Notes: generated from the letters alone by a model not told the origin. Counted from the first letter of the stretch, positions 22,763 to 31,907 are shown. The stretch: 64,000 nucleotides of DNA from Thermomicrobium sp. 4228-Ro (GCF_026241205.1 NZ_JAPFQM010000001.1:434001-498000), one strand, 5' to 3'. Numbers and translations: made by a program.

Positions 22763-23401
22763 TCAGTCGTACACGCGCACCAGGATATCGGTCGGGTTGA
22801 ACGCATTGCAGGCATTCTGATCTTGCGGGCAGGCCGAGACTGCCACGATCAAGTCGGTCAACGCGCGGAGCAGCACGTAGTCGTTCCGCTCGGAAAGCGG
22901 CTCACGAATCTCGAAACGGCCTTTCGCGACGATACCGACGTGCATGAACCAGTGGACGGGATCAGGAAGATCGTCCTCACCGATTCCATATTCAGCCAGC
23001 ACATTCACGAAATTATCCTTGCAGTTCGGATGATCGGGAATCCCGTAATCCTCGAGGTAGCCGCGCCGGTCACACGCTGGAAAGAGCACATCATGCCGCC
23101 CCACCGTATCCTCGAGCAGGACGAGCATCGGATTGCGTCGATTGCTGTAGAGGGTCATTCCCTGCACGATAACGAGCGAGTTGTTGATGGCACGGGTATG
23201 GGACGGAGAGAGGTACTCCCGAACATCATGCATGTTGAACGCGACCATATCGGCCACTTGCTTACCCTGCACATCGGTGATCTGGAGGAGTTGTCCCTCC
23301 TTCAGCGGAAACGCGATCGGCACCGTGGGGCGAACCTGAGCAGCTCGCTTCGGTACGCGACCGAAGAGGAGATGTTCACTCGGCGCGATCGGCTGCGCCA
23401 T
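22763..23401 (-). CDS. DUF1989 (urea carboxylase-associated) family protein
   Basis: 212 residues. The family pattern is clear: GQLLQITDVQGKQVADMVAFN, EYLSPSHTRAINNSLVIVQGMTLYSNRRNPMLVLLEDTVGRHDVLFPACD, DNFVNVLAEYGI, HWFMHVGI, and the C-terminal DLIVAVSACPQDQNACNAFNPTDI. DUF1989 proteins occur with urea carboxylase/guanidine carboxylase systems. A pair of them (CgdA/CgdB) has been reported as carboxyguanidine deiminase. Only one copy is present here and no carboxylase is in the window. It lies last in a leftward run with two ureohydrolases. Its ATG 23401 (GGAAGGAG upstream) overlaps the upstream gene by 26 bp. Likely metal-dependent deiminase or amidase in guanidino-nitrogen metabolism. Confidence 0.88.
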   Translation of the reverse strand: MAQPIAPSEHLLFGRVPKRAAQVRPTVPIAFPLKEGQLLQITDVQGKQVADMVAFNMHDVREYLSPSHTRAINNSLVIVQGMTLYSNRRNPMLVLLEDTVGRHDVLFPACDRRGYLEDYGIPDHPNCKDNFVNVLAEYGIGEDDLPDPVHWFMHVGIVAKGRFEIREPLSERNDYVLLRALTDLIVAVSACPQDQNACNAFNPTDILVRVYD

Positions 23402-24347
23402 GGCGTTGCTCCTTCCTGGTGGCTGCGATGACCGCGATCAGATCGAAGACGAGATTCGCCGCGATGAGTGCAGTCACACCGGTCGGATCGCGGTCCGGCA
23501 GGACCTCGACGAGATCGGCAGCGACGATCGGAAGGCCCACCAGTCCCCAGAGAAATTCCTGTGCCTCCCACGTCGTGAACCCGCCGACTTCGGGCGTCCC
23601 CGTTCCCGGTGCGAAGACCGGATCGAGAAAGTCGATATCGAAGCTCAGGAAAACCGGAGAGGTCCCGACTCGCCGCCAGATGGCGGCCAGAACTTGACTC
23701 GTACCAGCCTGACGAACCTGGCGCGCGGTCCAGACTTCGAAGCCGAGCTCACGCGACTGGTCAAGCTCGGCTCGCTCACCCAGCGGTCCCCGGATACCGA
23801 TCTGGATCGATCGCTCCGGATCGATCAGCCCCTCCTCGACCGCTCGCCGGAACGGTGTACCGTGGTTGTACCGCGTTCCCCAGATCGTATCCCAGGTATC
23901 GACGTGGGCATCGAAATGCACCAGCGCCACCGGTCCGTACCGACCAGCGACCGCCCGCAGTTCCGGTAACGACACGGAGTGGTCACCACCCAGACCGATC
24001 GGCACGATACCGCACCTGACAAGTGGCTCCAAGGTCGTCGTGATATAGTGGTAGGTTGTCTCCGTCTCCATCGGGACGACCGGTGCATCGCCATAGTCGA
24101 TCACGGAGACATAGTCGGTGACATCGATGTCGAGCACCGGATGGAAATACTCGATCCGCGACGAGTGCTCGCGGATCGCCGCTGGTCCGAAGCGTGCACC
24201 TGGACGATAGGTGACCCCGCTGTCGAACGGAAGCCCCACCAGCGCGATATCGACACCTTCCAGTGCGGTGGTGTGCGGGAAGCGAGCGAACGTCCGCAGC
24301 CCACTGAACCGCGGCCGCCAGGGGATACCCTGTGATCCCTCCGACAC
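23376..24347 (-). CDS. Agmatinase/ureohydrolase-family protein, copy 1
   Basis: 323 residues. Arginase-fold dinuclear Mn or Ni site fully conserved: His123 (GGDHSVSLP), Asp146, His148 and Asp150 (HFDAHVDTWD), Asp237 and Asp239 (SFDIDFLDP), with FAPGTGTPEVGG after it. The family hydrolyses guanidino compounds (agmatine, guanidinobutyrate, guanidinopropionate, guanidine itself) to urea or ammonia products. DTWDTIWG replaces the DTY of E. coli agmatinase, so agmatine should not be assumed as substrate. The start is GTG 24347, with only a GGGGTAAG as a possible ribosome-binding site. It overlaps the DUF1989 gene by 26 bp and follows copy 2 by 69 bp. Confidence 0.9.
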   Translation of the reverse strand: MSEGSQGIPWRPRFSGLRTFARFPHTTALEGVDIALVGLPFDSGVTYRPGARFGPAAIREHSSRIEYFHPVLDIDVTDYVSVIDYGDAPVVPMETETTYHYITTTLEPLVRCGIVPIGLGGDHSVSLPELRAVAGRYGPVALVHFDAHVDTWDTIWGTRYNHGTPFRRAVEEGLIDPERSIQIGIRGPLGERAELDQSRELGFEVWTARQVRQAGTSQVLAAIWRRVGTSPVFLSFDIDFLDPVFAPGTGTPEVGGFTTWEAQEFLWGLVGLPIVAADLVEVLPDRDPTGVTALIAANLVFDLIAVIAATRKEQRHGAADRAE

Positions 24348-24416
24348 AGCGACTTACCCCATTTCTGCATCGAGCGCACGGCGCCGACCGGCGCGGAAGA
24401 GGTCCAGACGATCGTC

Positions 24417-25376
24417 TCAGTCTACTCCAGCACTCCGCCGGTTGAAGGCGAGCACAGCGAGGAGCTCGAACAGGAGATTCGCTGCAGCCAGTGCAGTCAC
24501 GCCGCTCACGTCGTGCGCCGGGAGGACTTCAACGAGATCGACTGCGACGATGTCGACGCCGACCAAGCCCCGCAGCAACTCCTGTGCCTCTCGCGTCGTA
24601 AAGCCGCCGACTTCGGGCGTTCCCGTCCCCGGTGCGTAGACGGGGTCAAGAAAGTCGATGTCGAAACTGACGAAGACCGGACCACGTCCCACTCGACGAC
24701 GCACGGCCTCGATAACCGCACCGAGCCCAGTGCGCCGCATATCGTCAGCCGTCCACACCTCGAAGCCGAGTTCCCGGGACTGGTCGAGATCCGCCGGACC
24801 ATAGAGCGATCCGCGCATCCCGATCTGGATCGCCCGGCGCGTATCGATGAGTCCCTCCTCGACCGCTCGCCGGAACGGTGTCCCGTGCGTGTATTTCTTT
24901 CCCCAGTACTCGTCCCAGGTATCGGTGTGCGAATCGAACTGCACGAACCCGACCGGGCCATACCGGGCTGCCACCGCCCGCAGTTCCGCCAGCGTAATGG
25001 AATGATCGCCGCCGATCACGAACGGCACGACATTCCGCTCCAGGATCGGTTGCAGCCCCCGTTCGATCGCCGCATAGCTGTCCTCGATGTAGCCAGGTAC
25101 GACCGGTAGATCGCCATAATCGACGACCGAAAGCACCTCGTACACATCGACGTCCAGGGCTGGATGATACGACCGGAGCATCGCGGACATCTCTCGGACC
25201 GCAGCCGGACCGAACCGTGCTCCGACTCGATAGGTGACACCCGTATCGAACGGCACGCCGACGACGGCGACATCGACTCCATCGAGTTCGCGGACGTACG
25301 GCAACCGGGCGAACGTACGGATGCCAGCGAAACGTGGCAATTCGAGCCCACTCACCGGCGCGTAGTGCTTCGGCAT
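24417..25376 (-). CDS. Agmatinase/ureohydrolase-family protein, copy 2
   Basis: 319 residues, clearly paralogous to the neighbouring copy over its whole length. Metal ligands: His125 (GGDHSITL), Asp148, His150, Asp152 (QFDSHTDTWDEYWG), Asp239 and Asp241 (SFDIDFLDP). Differences concentrate in the stretch after GDL/GDA (GYIEDSYAAIERGLQPIL here) and around residue 190 (GSLYGPADLDQS), near where substrates bind, suggesting different guanidino substrates for the two copies. ATG 25376 has AGGGAGGGCG upstream and lies 12 bp after the ketoacyl-synthase stop, so it is co-transcribed with that gene. Confidence 0.9.
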   Translation of the reverse strand: MPKHYAPVSGLELPRFAGIRTFARLPYVRELDGVDVAVVGVPFDTGVTYRVGARFGPAAVREMSAMLRSYHPALDVDVYEVLSVVDYGDLPVVPGYIEDSYAAIERGLQPILERNVVPFVIGGDHSITLAELRAVAARYGPVGFVQFDSHTDTWDEYWGKKYTHGTPFRRAVEEGLIDTRRAIQIGMRGSLYGPADLDQSRELGFEVWTADDMRRTGLGAVIEAVRRRVGRGPVFVSFDIDFLDPVYAPGTGTPEVGGFTTREAQELLRGLVGVDIVAVDLVEVLPAHDVSGVTALAAANLLFELLAVLAFNRRSAGVD

Positions 25377-25388
25377 GCATCGCCCTCC

Positions 25389-26744
25389 CTAATCGCGCGA
25401 GCCCTCCTCGCGCTCCTCCCATGCCGCGAAGACGAGACAGCAATTCTGCCCACCGAGCCCGAACGAATTCTTCAATGCGACCCGAATCCGGTGGTATCGT
25501 GCCCCTTCGGGAACATAGTCCAAATCGCATTCCGGATCCCGGAACGTGTAGTTCCGGGTCGGATGGATGACCCCATCCCGGATACTCAAGATCGTCACGA
25601 TCGACTCCACTGCTCCAGCCGCACCCATGAGATGGCCGATCATCGACTTCGTCGAACTGATCGGAATCCGGTACGCATGCTCGCCGAACACCGCCTTGAT
25701 CGCGACCGTTTCTGCTCGGTCACCCAGCGGCGTTGATGCGGCATGCGCATTGATGTAATCGACGTCCTCCGGACGTACCCCGGCATCAGCCAGCGCTGCC
25801 CGGATCGCCCGGGCTGCACCGCTCCCTTCCGGATCCGGTGCGATGGGGTGGTACCCATCATTACTCGAGGCATAGCCGAGCAATTCAGCGTAAATGCGCG
25901 CACCACGAGCCTGGGCATGCTCGAGACTCTCGAGGACGACGATACCAGCGCCTTCCCCCACGACGAAGCCGTGCCGCTCGGCATCGAACGGTCGGCTCGC
26001 CTCCTCCGGACGATCGTTCCAGGTCGAGGCCGCCCGCTGTACCGCGAAGCTCGCGATGAAGAGCGGGAAGACGCAGTACTCCGTTCCGCCAGCCAGTGCG
26101 AGATCAGCAGCACCGGAACGAATCATCTCCGCCGCTTCCCCGATCGCCTGTCCACCGGTGGCGCAGGCGGTCGAGACCGTGAGACTCGGTCCGATGCACC
26201 GAAACGCTTGCGCGAGATGGTAGGCTGGCATGTTGTGCGGGAAGGTCGTCATGAAGTGCGGGGAAATCCGCATTAGGCCCCGCCGCTGTGCGATCTCCTG
26301 CGTTTCCAGGATCGTCGCCATGCCGCCGGCCCCCGTACCGATGACGACCGCCGCACGGGCCGGATCGAAGGCGTCCGGAGTCAGTCCTGCATCGCGGACA
26401 GCTTGCCCGCCAGCCTCGAGTGCGTACTGACTGAACATCGCCATTTGCCGAGCCGTCTTCGGGTCCACCCAGTCACCGAGCCGGAAATCTCGCACCTCGG
26501 CAGCGATCTGCACCGGAAGGTCGCTCGCATCGAAGCGCTCGATCCGTCGCACACCGGACTCGCCGCGGAGGATACGCTGCCAGGTTTCCTCCGCCGTCAG
26601 GCCCAGCGGCGTCACCGCACCGACGCCGGTGACCACCACTCGGCGCCGAGCTGGCCGTACCCCGCTTCCTGTCGGCGTTCCGCACCAGGGGCAGAACCGC
26701 GCACCGCCGGGAACCTGTCCTCCGCAGTGGTGACAGCGCTGCAT
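25389..26744 (-). CDS. fabF: Beta-ketoacyl-ACP synthase II with an N-terminal zinc ribbon
   Basis: 451 residues. Residues 1-22 form a short zinc ribbon with two CxxC knuckles (Cys4/Cys7 in CHHCGG, Cys18/Cys21 in FCPWCG). A linker leads to a full KAS II: RRVVVTGVGAVTPLGL, nucleophile Cys194 (STACATGGQ), His334 (NAHAASTPLGD), Lys366/His371 (SSTKSMIGHLMGAAGA). KAS II condenses malonyl-ACP with acyl-ACP in fatty-acid elongation. The zinc ribbon is not part of ordinary FabF. ATG 26744 follows GGAAGGGGAGGG. The gene is upstream of, and probably co-transcribed with, the two ureohydrolase genes; no other fatty-acid gene is nearby, so this may be a secondary or specialised synthase. Confidence 0.92.
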   Translation of the reverse strand: MQRCHHCGGQVPGGARFCPWCGTPTGSGVRPARRRVVVTGVGAVTPLGLTAEETWQRILRGESGVRRIERFDASDLPVQIAAEVRDFRLGDWVDPKTARQMAMFSQYALEAGGQAVRDAGLTPDAFDPARAAVVIGTGAGGMATILETQEIAQRRGLMRISPHFMTTFPHNMPAYHLAQAFRCIGPSLTVSTACATGGQAIGEAAEMIRSGAADLALAGGTEYCVFPLFIASFAVQRAASTWNDRPEEASRPFDAERHGFVVGEGAGIVVLESLEHAQARGARIYAELLGYASSNDGYHPIAPDPEGSGAARAIRAALADAGVRPEDVDYINAHAASTPLGDRAETVAIKAVFGEHAYRIPISSTKSMIGHLMGAAGAVESIVTILSIRDGVIHPTRNYTFRDPECDLDYVPEGARYHRIRVALKNSFGLGGQNCCLVFAAWEEREEGSRD

Positions 26745-26805
26745 ACCCTCCCCTTCCTGCGCGCATGGTAGCAGACGAGTCGACGCCCGTCCCTTCTCGG
26801 ACGAG

Positions 26806-27897
26806 TCAGCGATTCGGCCGGAGGAGAAGTGTGGGCTTCCGCGGTTTCTTCGCTGCCTCGACCGACAGCCGAGCAGCCGCCTGACGAGCGGCCTCCCGGA
26901 AGGCGAGCGCCGTCGGCGAACCCGGGTGACTCACCACGATTGGGCGACCGGTGTCGCCTCCCTCGCGTACAGCCGGATCGATCGGGATCTGGCCCAGCAG
27001 CGGAACACCGTAGGTGTTGGCCACCCGTTCGCCACCTCCCGAACCGAAGATGTCGACCCGGTGACCGCAGTGCGGACAGACGAAGTAACTCATATTCTCG
27101 ACGATCCCCAGCACGGGCGTCTTGACCTCGCGGAACATCTGGAGCCCTTTGATCGCATCCGCCAGCGCGACGTCCTGCGGTGTCGTGACGATGATCGCGC
27201 CCGAAAGCGGAATCGTTTGCACCAGCGTCAGCTGGACGTCCCCCGTCCCGGGCGGAAGGTCGATGACGAGATAGTCGAGTTCACCCCATTGCACGTCGCT
27301 GAGGAACTGGCGGATCAGCTGCGAGACCAGCGGCCCGCGCCAGATCAGCGCCTTCTCCGGATCGAGGATGTACCCCACCGACATCACCGCGAGACCGTAG
27401 GCACGACCCGGAATGATCTTGTTGTCCGCCAGACCAGGCTGCTCATCAGCCCCCAGCATCAACGGGATGCTCGGTCCGTATACATCCGCATCGAGGAGAC
27501 CAACCTTCGCCCCTTCCTGGGCCAGGGCAACGGCGAGGTTGACCGCAACTGTCGACTTTCCGACCCCACCCTTACCGCTCGCCACAGCGATCGTGTTCAT
27601 GACACCAGGGATCGGTTGTCGATCGGGAAGGCCAGTTCCGGCAGCACGGACCCGCGCGGAGAACGCGACTTCGACTTGCTCGACTCCGGGCAACGCCCGC
27701 AACGCCTGTTCTACGTCACCCCGGATCCGCTCGCGGAGCGGACAAGCTGGAGTCGTGAGCTCGACTTGCACGCGCACCGTCGAGCCATCGATCGCCACGT
27801 CCTTGATCATGCCGAGCTCGACGAGGCTGCGACGGAGCTCGGGATCCTGTACTGGGCGAAGCGCCTCGATGATCTGCTCGTAAGTTAACTGGCTCAT
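26806..27897 (-). CDS. mrp: Mrp/NBP35-family Fe-S carrier ATPase
   Basis: 363 residues from ATG 27897. N-terminal MIP18/DUF59 domain (EALRPVQDPELRRSLVELGMIKDV, with TTPACPLRERI), then a deviant-Walker ParA-like ATPase: P-loop ASGKGGVGKSTVAVNLA (about 106-120), DADVYGPSIPLMLG, VIDLPPGTGDVQLTL, and the Cys pair CPHCG (YFVCPHCGHRVDIFG) that bridges an Fe-S cluster between monomers. Function: assembly or transfer of Fe-S clusters. The longer frame to 27948 is not needed; GAGGGGCCGAGG lies just before the chosen start. It sits 74 bp after the NnrS-like gene and 61 bp ahead of fabF. Confidence 0.93.
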   Translation of the reverse strand: MSQLTYEQIIEALRPVQDPELRRSLVELGMIKDVAIDGSTVRVQVELTTPACPLRERIRGDVEQALRALPGVEQVEVAFSARVRAAGTGLPDRQPIPGVMNTIAVASGKGGVGKSTVAVNLAVALAQEGAKVGLLDADVYGPSIPLMLGADEQPGLADNKIIPGRAYGLAVMSVGYILDPEKALIWRGPLVSQLIRQFLSDVQWGELDYLVIDLPPGTGDVQLTLVQTIPLSGAIIVTTPQDVALADAIKGLQMFREVKTPVLGIVENMSYFVCPHCGHRVDIFGSGGGERVANTYGVPLLGQIPIDPAVREGGDTGRPIVVSHPGSPTALAFREAARQAAARLSVEAAKKPRKPTLLLRPNR

Positions 27898-27971
27898 CGT
27901 CCTCGGCCCCTCTACTCGCGGTGAGCCCGCCAGCATTTCGCAACGCATTCGTATCGTAACACGTCGGTCCC

Positions 27972-29198
27972 CTACTTCGTCAGCTGACGCAGGCTACTCA
28001 AGCCCGCATTCCATGCGAAGACCACCATCGCTGCCAGACCGAGTACCCCGGCTGCTGCACCGCTCACCGCAACACTGCTGCCACGAGCGAGAACGGCCCA
28101 AAGGCGCAGCACGAGCGCTCCCGTCAACGATATCAGCACGACCCAACTCGCGTACTGCGATCGTGGTCGCTGCCGGGCGAATCCCGGAAGGAGATGTGCG
28201 CCGACCCCAGCGATCAAGCAGGTTACGTAGCCGACACCCAGGAGATGCCACTCGAGCGACTGGGGCGGCATCCAGCCTGGCCAGACTGCTCGCAGGAGCG
28301 CCAGTGCACACAACGCGAGGCTTAGATAGGCGATGTGCACCAGCCAGGCAGTCGGGTCACGCCACAAGACGCGTGCTGAAGCGGCGCGCTTCTCGCGCGG
28401 TTCGAGCATCCGTAGTGCCACGATCGCTCCCAGAATACCCGTAGCCTGCAACGCGCAACCCAATCGTACGCCACCGTTCCATGCGAATGCGACGCCGCCG
28501 AGCCGAACATAGAGCCCCACAACCTCAAGCGCGATCCAAAGGGCAAGACTTCGCCGGGCGGGAAGCCGCGTGCGAAAGTAGAGCGGAAACAACCGACCAG
28601 ACATGGCGAGGGCTACGGGAACCAGCACCCCGTAGAACGCCAGTACATAGGAGGCCTGCACACCGGCTGGCGAAAGCTGCCAGGTTGGCAACAGCGAAAC
28701 CGAGTAGGCGAGCGGCAGCGCGAGGGCCGCGGACCCGAGCGCAGTGATGAGCGCCGGATCGTTGCCTTTTCGCGACTCTCCACGCCGGTACAGCAGGCTC
28801 GCGAACTCGCCTACGACGAAGACAGCACCTGTCACCTCCGCAACCGAACCGAACGCCAGGAGCGAGCGCACCGCAGTGATAACGCCCACGAGGACGATCA
28901 GGAGCCCGCCGAACAAGAGCGCGAACGCTGTCCAAGCACGCCAGGCTGGTGGAACCGGGCATCCCCACAAGCGAGGCAGGAACGAGTAGAGTACCCCGAT
29001 CGTCATCAACACAGCGAAGGCAAACACTTGCACGTGTCCATGTAACGCTGGCAAAAATGTTGGGGTTCGTACCCCAGGCAGGAACCGGACAGCGAAGAGG
29101 AGCGTTCCGATCGAAAACCCTGCAGCGATGCTCGATCCGACCGCTGCACTCGCGAACAATCGCCATATCGGCATGTTGCAAAACTGTGGTCGCGCCAT
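27972..29198 (-). CDS. NnrS/heme-copper-like polytopic membrane protein
   Basis: About 408 residues with roughly 11-12 predicted helices. Histidine-bearing segments HGHVQVFAFAVLMTIGVLY, WLVHIAYLSLAL and LEWHLLGVGYVTCLIAGVGAHLLPGF resemble NnrS-type proteins and the subunit-I-like proteins found near denitrification or NO-response genes. NnrS contributes to nitric-oxide resistance in other bacteria; the heme content here is not proven. The start is uncertain: candidates are ATG 29198, ATG 29228, ATG 29174 and GTG 29252, none with a good ribosome-binding site. I chose 29198 because a 16-bp palindrome covers 29222-29237. Confidence 0.65.
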   Translation of the reverse strand: MARPQFCNMPIWRLFASAAVGSSIAAGFSIGTLLFAVRFLPGVRTPTFLPALHGHVQVFAFAVLMTIGVLYSFLPRLWGCPVPPAWRAWTAFALLFGGLLIVLVGVITAVRSLLAFGSVAEVTGAVFVVGEFASLLYRRGESRKGNDPALITALGSAALALPLAYSVSLLPTWQLSPAGVQASYVLAFYGVLVPVALAMSGRLFPLYFRTRLPARRSLALWIALEVVGLYVRLGGVAFAWNGGVRLGCALQATGILGAIVALRMLEPREKRAASARVLWRDPTAWLVHIAYLSLALCALALLRAVWPGWMPPQSLEWHLLGVGYVTCLIAGVGAHLLPGFARQRPRSQYASWVVLISLTGALVLRLWAVLARGSSVAVSGAAAGVLGLAAMVVFAWNAGLSSLRQLTK

Positions 29199-29218
29199 CG
29201 CTCGCGTTAGAATCACCC

Positions 29219-29240
29219 ACGCTACCATCGATGGTAGTGT
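29219..29240. promoter_or_regulatory. Near-perfect 22-bp palindrome between divergent genes
   Basis: ACGCTACCATCGATGGTAGTGT: the central 16 bp (29222-29237) are a perfect palindrome, and only one symmetric pair is mismatched over 22 bp. It sits between the leftward NnrS-like gene and rightward folC and overlaps a leftward -10-like TACACT (29236-29241). This is the geometry of a dimeric repressor site. No known regulator consensus is matched. Confidence 0.5.
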
Positions 29241-29271
29241 AGCGGACAACACAAAAAGGACTCGATGAGCA

Positions 29272-30720
29272 ATGTGCGAGCAGTCATACCTCGATCCGCG
29301 GTACCGCTGGGCAGTGGCCTACCTCCGCGCTCTCATTCAGGCTCCGCCCGGTCCCCCACCTGGAACGCCGCCTGAGGTCGTGCGGGAACGTGCTCAGCAG
29401 CGACTCGAGCGCTTGCGCGCGTTCCTGCATTTTCTCGGGGATCCGCATCGAGCCTACCCGGTGATTCACGTGACCGGAACGTCCGGGAAGGGCTCGACTA
29501 GCGCCTTCATCGCCAGTATCCTGCATGCGGCGGGCCTGCGGGTCGGCTTGCACATCTCTCCGTACCTCCAGGTCGAAACCGAGAAGCTCCAGATCGGTGG
29601 TGCGCTCATTGCGCCCGATCGCTTCGCGGACTCTGTCGCGGAACTCGATGAAGCCGTTCGTGCGTGGACCGCACGGGGCGAGCAACCCCTGACCTACGGC
29701 GAGTTCTGGACTGCGCTCGTCTTCCACGCGTTCCGTCAAGAAGCTGTCGACTTCGCTGTCGTCGAAGTCGGCGTCGGTGGGCGATTCGACCTGACAAACG
29801 TCGTGCTTCCGGAAGTCGCCGTCATCACGACCGTTGGACTCGACCATATCCGCACGCTCGGTCCGACGATTCGCGATATCGCCTGGCACAAGGCGGGCAT
29901 CATCAAACCTGGTCGCCCGGTCGTCACCGGCGTCAACGATCCCGAACTCCTCGCGATCATCGTCGAAGAAGCGAGGAAGCTCGGTGCCCCGCTCCGAACC
30001 GTGCGGGAGGGCCACGATTTCACTGTACGCGTCGAAAGGGACTCGACGCTTCTGATCGACTCCCGTATCGGGGCCCGCTACCGCCTCGGGCTGAGCGGGC
30101 GATTTCAGGCGCAGAACGCGGCGCTCGCCATCGCCGCGATCCACGCCCTCGGCTGGCCACAAGACCGCGCCGGTCCGGCGATCGCAGACGGGCTCGCTGC
30201 CACGCGTTTCCCGGGTCGTTTCGAGATCGTGCAAGAGCAGCCAATGGTCATCCTCGACGGGGCGCACAACCCACAAAAGCTCGGTGCGCTGCTCGCTGCC
30301 CTAAACGATCTTCCAAAACCAGTCCGTCGCATCGTCGTCTTCGGTGTCCTGGATGGCCACGATGCTAGCGAAATGGCAGCCCTGCTCGCCGAGTACGCAG
30401 ATGTGGTGCTGACGACGGCTCCCGAAGCGACGCTCCGGACGGCTGCTGATCCGCTCGAGCTCGCGCGGCTGTTCGAGCAACACGGCGTTACCGCTGTACC
30501 CATCCGGCGCGTCGAGGATGCCCTCGACATTGCCCTTCGCGTGGCTCAACCGGACGATCAGATACTCGTCACCGGTTCGCTGTATCTGGTCGGTCAAGCG
30601 CGCGAGCGATGGTACCCGAGCGCCGAGATCGTTCGGCAACGAACGTGCTGGCCGGAGCCGAGAACCGACTCAGGGGCGGACGCACGGCCGATTTGCCGCG
30701 AGCAGCACGCTACGATGTAG
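29272..30720 (+). CDS. folC: Folylpolyglutamate synthase / dihydrofolate synthase
   Basis: 482 residues. ATP-dependent addition of Glu to folates. Mur-ligase-type P-loop VTGTSGKGSTSAFIASIL (about 64-80), HISPYLQVETEKLQI, VEVGVGGRFDLTNV, TTVGLDHIRTLGPTIRDIAWHKAGIIK, LSGRFQAQNAALAIAAI, and C-terminal DGAHNPQKLGAL are all diagnostic. About 35 extra residues at the N-terminus and a Cys/Arg-rich tail make it longer than most bacterial FolC proteins (about 430). An AAAGGA motif lies 11 bp before the ATG. potA follows after 54 bp, so read-through into the polyamine operon is possible. Confidence 0.94.
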   Translation: MCEQSYLDPRYRWAVAYLRALIQAPPGPPPGTPPEVVRERAQQRLERLRAFLHFLGDPHRAYPVIHVTGTSGKGSTSAFIASILHAAGLRVGLHISPYLQVETEKLQIGGALIAPDRFADSVAELDEAVRAWTARGEQPLTYGEFWTALVFHAFRQEAVDFAVVEVGVGGRFDLTNVVLPEVAVITTVGLDHIRTLGPTIRDIAWHKAGIIKPGRPVVTGVNDPELLAIIVEEARKLGAPLRTVREGHDFTVRVERDSTLLIDSRIGARYRLGLSGRFQAQNAALAIAAIHALGWPQDRAGPAIADGLAATRFPGRFEIVQEQPMVILDGAHNPQKLGALLAALNDLPKPVRRIVVFGVLDGHDASEMAALLAEYADVVLTTAPEATLRTAADPLELARLFEQHGVTAVPIRRVEDALDIALRVAQPDDQILVTGSLYLVGQARERWYPSAEIVRQRTCWPEPRTDSGADARPICREQHATM

Positions 30721-30774
30721 AATACGCTGCGGCCAGTTCTCTGATCGGCCAGGACGAAACGGATCACGATCGGC

Positions 30775-31893
30775 ATGGGAGGGTTCGGACAATTGGAGCG
30801 CCCCATCGACGTCGAGTTGGTCGACGTGACGAAAGTGTTCGACAACGGCGTGGTCGCAGTCGATCGGGTTTCGCTCCAGATCTACCAGGGAGAGTTTTTT
30901 TCGCTCCTCGGTCCGTCTGGCTGCGGTAAGACGACCACGCTGCGCATGATCGCTGGATTCGAGCATCCGACCGCGGGGGAAGTCCGCATCGAAGGCCGCC
31001 CCATGGGCCACACCCCGCCGTTCCGTCGCAACGTGAACACCGTGTTCCAGAACTACGCGCTCTTTCCGCATATGACGGTGTTCGAGAACGTGGCTTTCGG
31101 CTTGCTCATGAAGCGTGTTCCACGCGACGAGATCGCCCGGCGGGTGCGCGAGGCGCTGCAACTCGTTCGGTTGAGCGGGTTCGAGGAACGGTATCCGCGC
31201 CAGCTTTCTGGTGGGCAACAGCAACGGGTCGCATTGGCCCGCGCTCTCGTCAACCGTCCCCGGGTTCTCCTGCTGGACGAGCCTCTCGGTGCCCTCGACC
31301 TCAAGCTCCGTAAGGAGATGCAGCTCGAACTCAAGCATTTGCAGATGACGGTCGGCATCACGTTCATTTACGTGACGCACGACCAGGAAGAAGCGCTGAC
31401 GATGTCGGACCGGATCGCGGTCATGAACGCCGGTCGCGTCCTGCAGGTCGGCACACCGGTCGAGATTTACGAACGCCCCACTTCGCGGTTCGTCGCCGAC
31501 TTCATCGGCGAGTCAAACTTCCTCCCCGGTCGGATCGTCGATGCCGACCGCGATGTGGCAACCGTTCTCGTCGCCGGCCATCAGCCAGTCCGGATCCGCC
31601 TGGACTCGCCACTACCGACCGGAGAACAAGTGACGGTTGCGGTTCGACCAGAAAAGATCCGGATCGTACCAGTCGAGGCGCCGGAGGCGAACGGCTTCTT
31701 GAGCGGTCGTGTGGAGGAAGTCATCTACATCGGCACCGACACCTTCTATGTCGTGCGGATCGACGAGCAAACAGCGCTCCGCGTCCGTAGCCAAAACGAC
31801 CGGAACCGGCTCGACGGTGGGCAACTCATACCGGTCGGCGCACGGGTGACGCTCAGCTGGGCCGAGGATGCAGCGCGCGTGCTCGTTGATTGA
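30775..31893 (+). CDS. potA: Polyamine ABC transporter ATP-binding protein
   Basis: 372 residues. Walker [13 protein letters not shown]-loop [23 protein letters not shown], signature [15 protein letters not shown], Walker [13 protein letters not shown], switch [14 protein letters not shown], then a C-terminal OB-type (TOBE) domain with [10 protein letters not shown]. The N-terminal [19 protein letters not shown] style and the following PotB, PotC and PotD proteins identify a spermidine/putrescine importer. The start is ATG 30775; a TTG at 30793 with GGGAGGG in front is an alternative. First gene of potABCD, with tight spacing to potB (14 bp). Confidence 0.94.
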   Translation: MGGFGQLERPIDVELVDVTKVFDNGVVAVDRVSLQIYQGEFFSLLGPSGCGKTTTLRMIAGFEHPTAGEVRIEGRPMGHTPPFRRNVNTVFQNYALFPHMTVFENVAFGLLMKRVPRDEIARRVREALQLVRLSGFEERYPRQLSGGQQQRVALARALVNRPRVLLLDEPLGALDLKLRKEMQLELKHLQMTVGITFIYVTHDQEEALTMSDRIAVMNAGRVLQVGTPVEIYERPTSRFVADFIGESNFLPGRIVDADRDVATVLVAGHQPVRIRLDSPLPTGEQVTVAVRPEKIRIVPVEAPEANGFLSGRVEEVIYIGTDTFYVVRIDEQTALRVRSQNDRNRLDGGQLIPVGARVTLSWAEDAARVLVD

Positions 31894-31907
31894 ACGAGGG
31901 CACACTG

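Noticed and set aside
23376-25376. Calling both ureohydrolases agmatinase (speB)
   Set aside because: Metal sites fit, but the DTWD motif and substrate-loop differences mean agmatine specificity cannot be assumed, so only the family was named.
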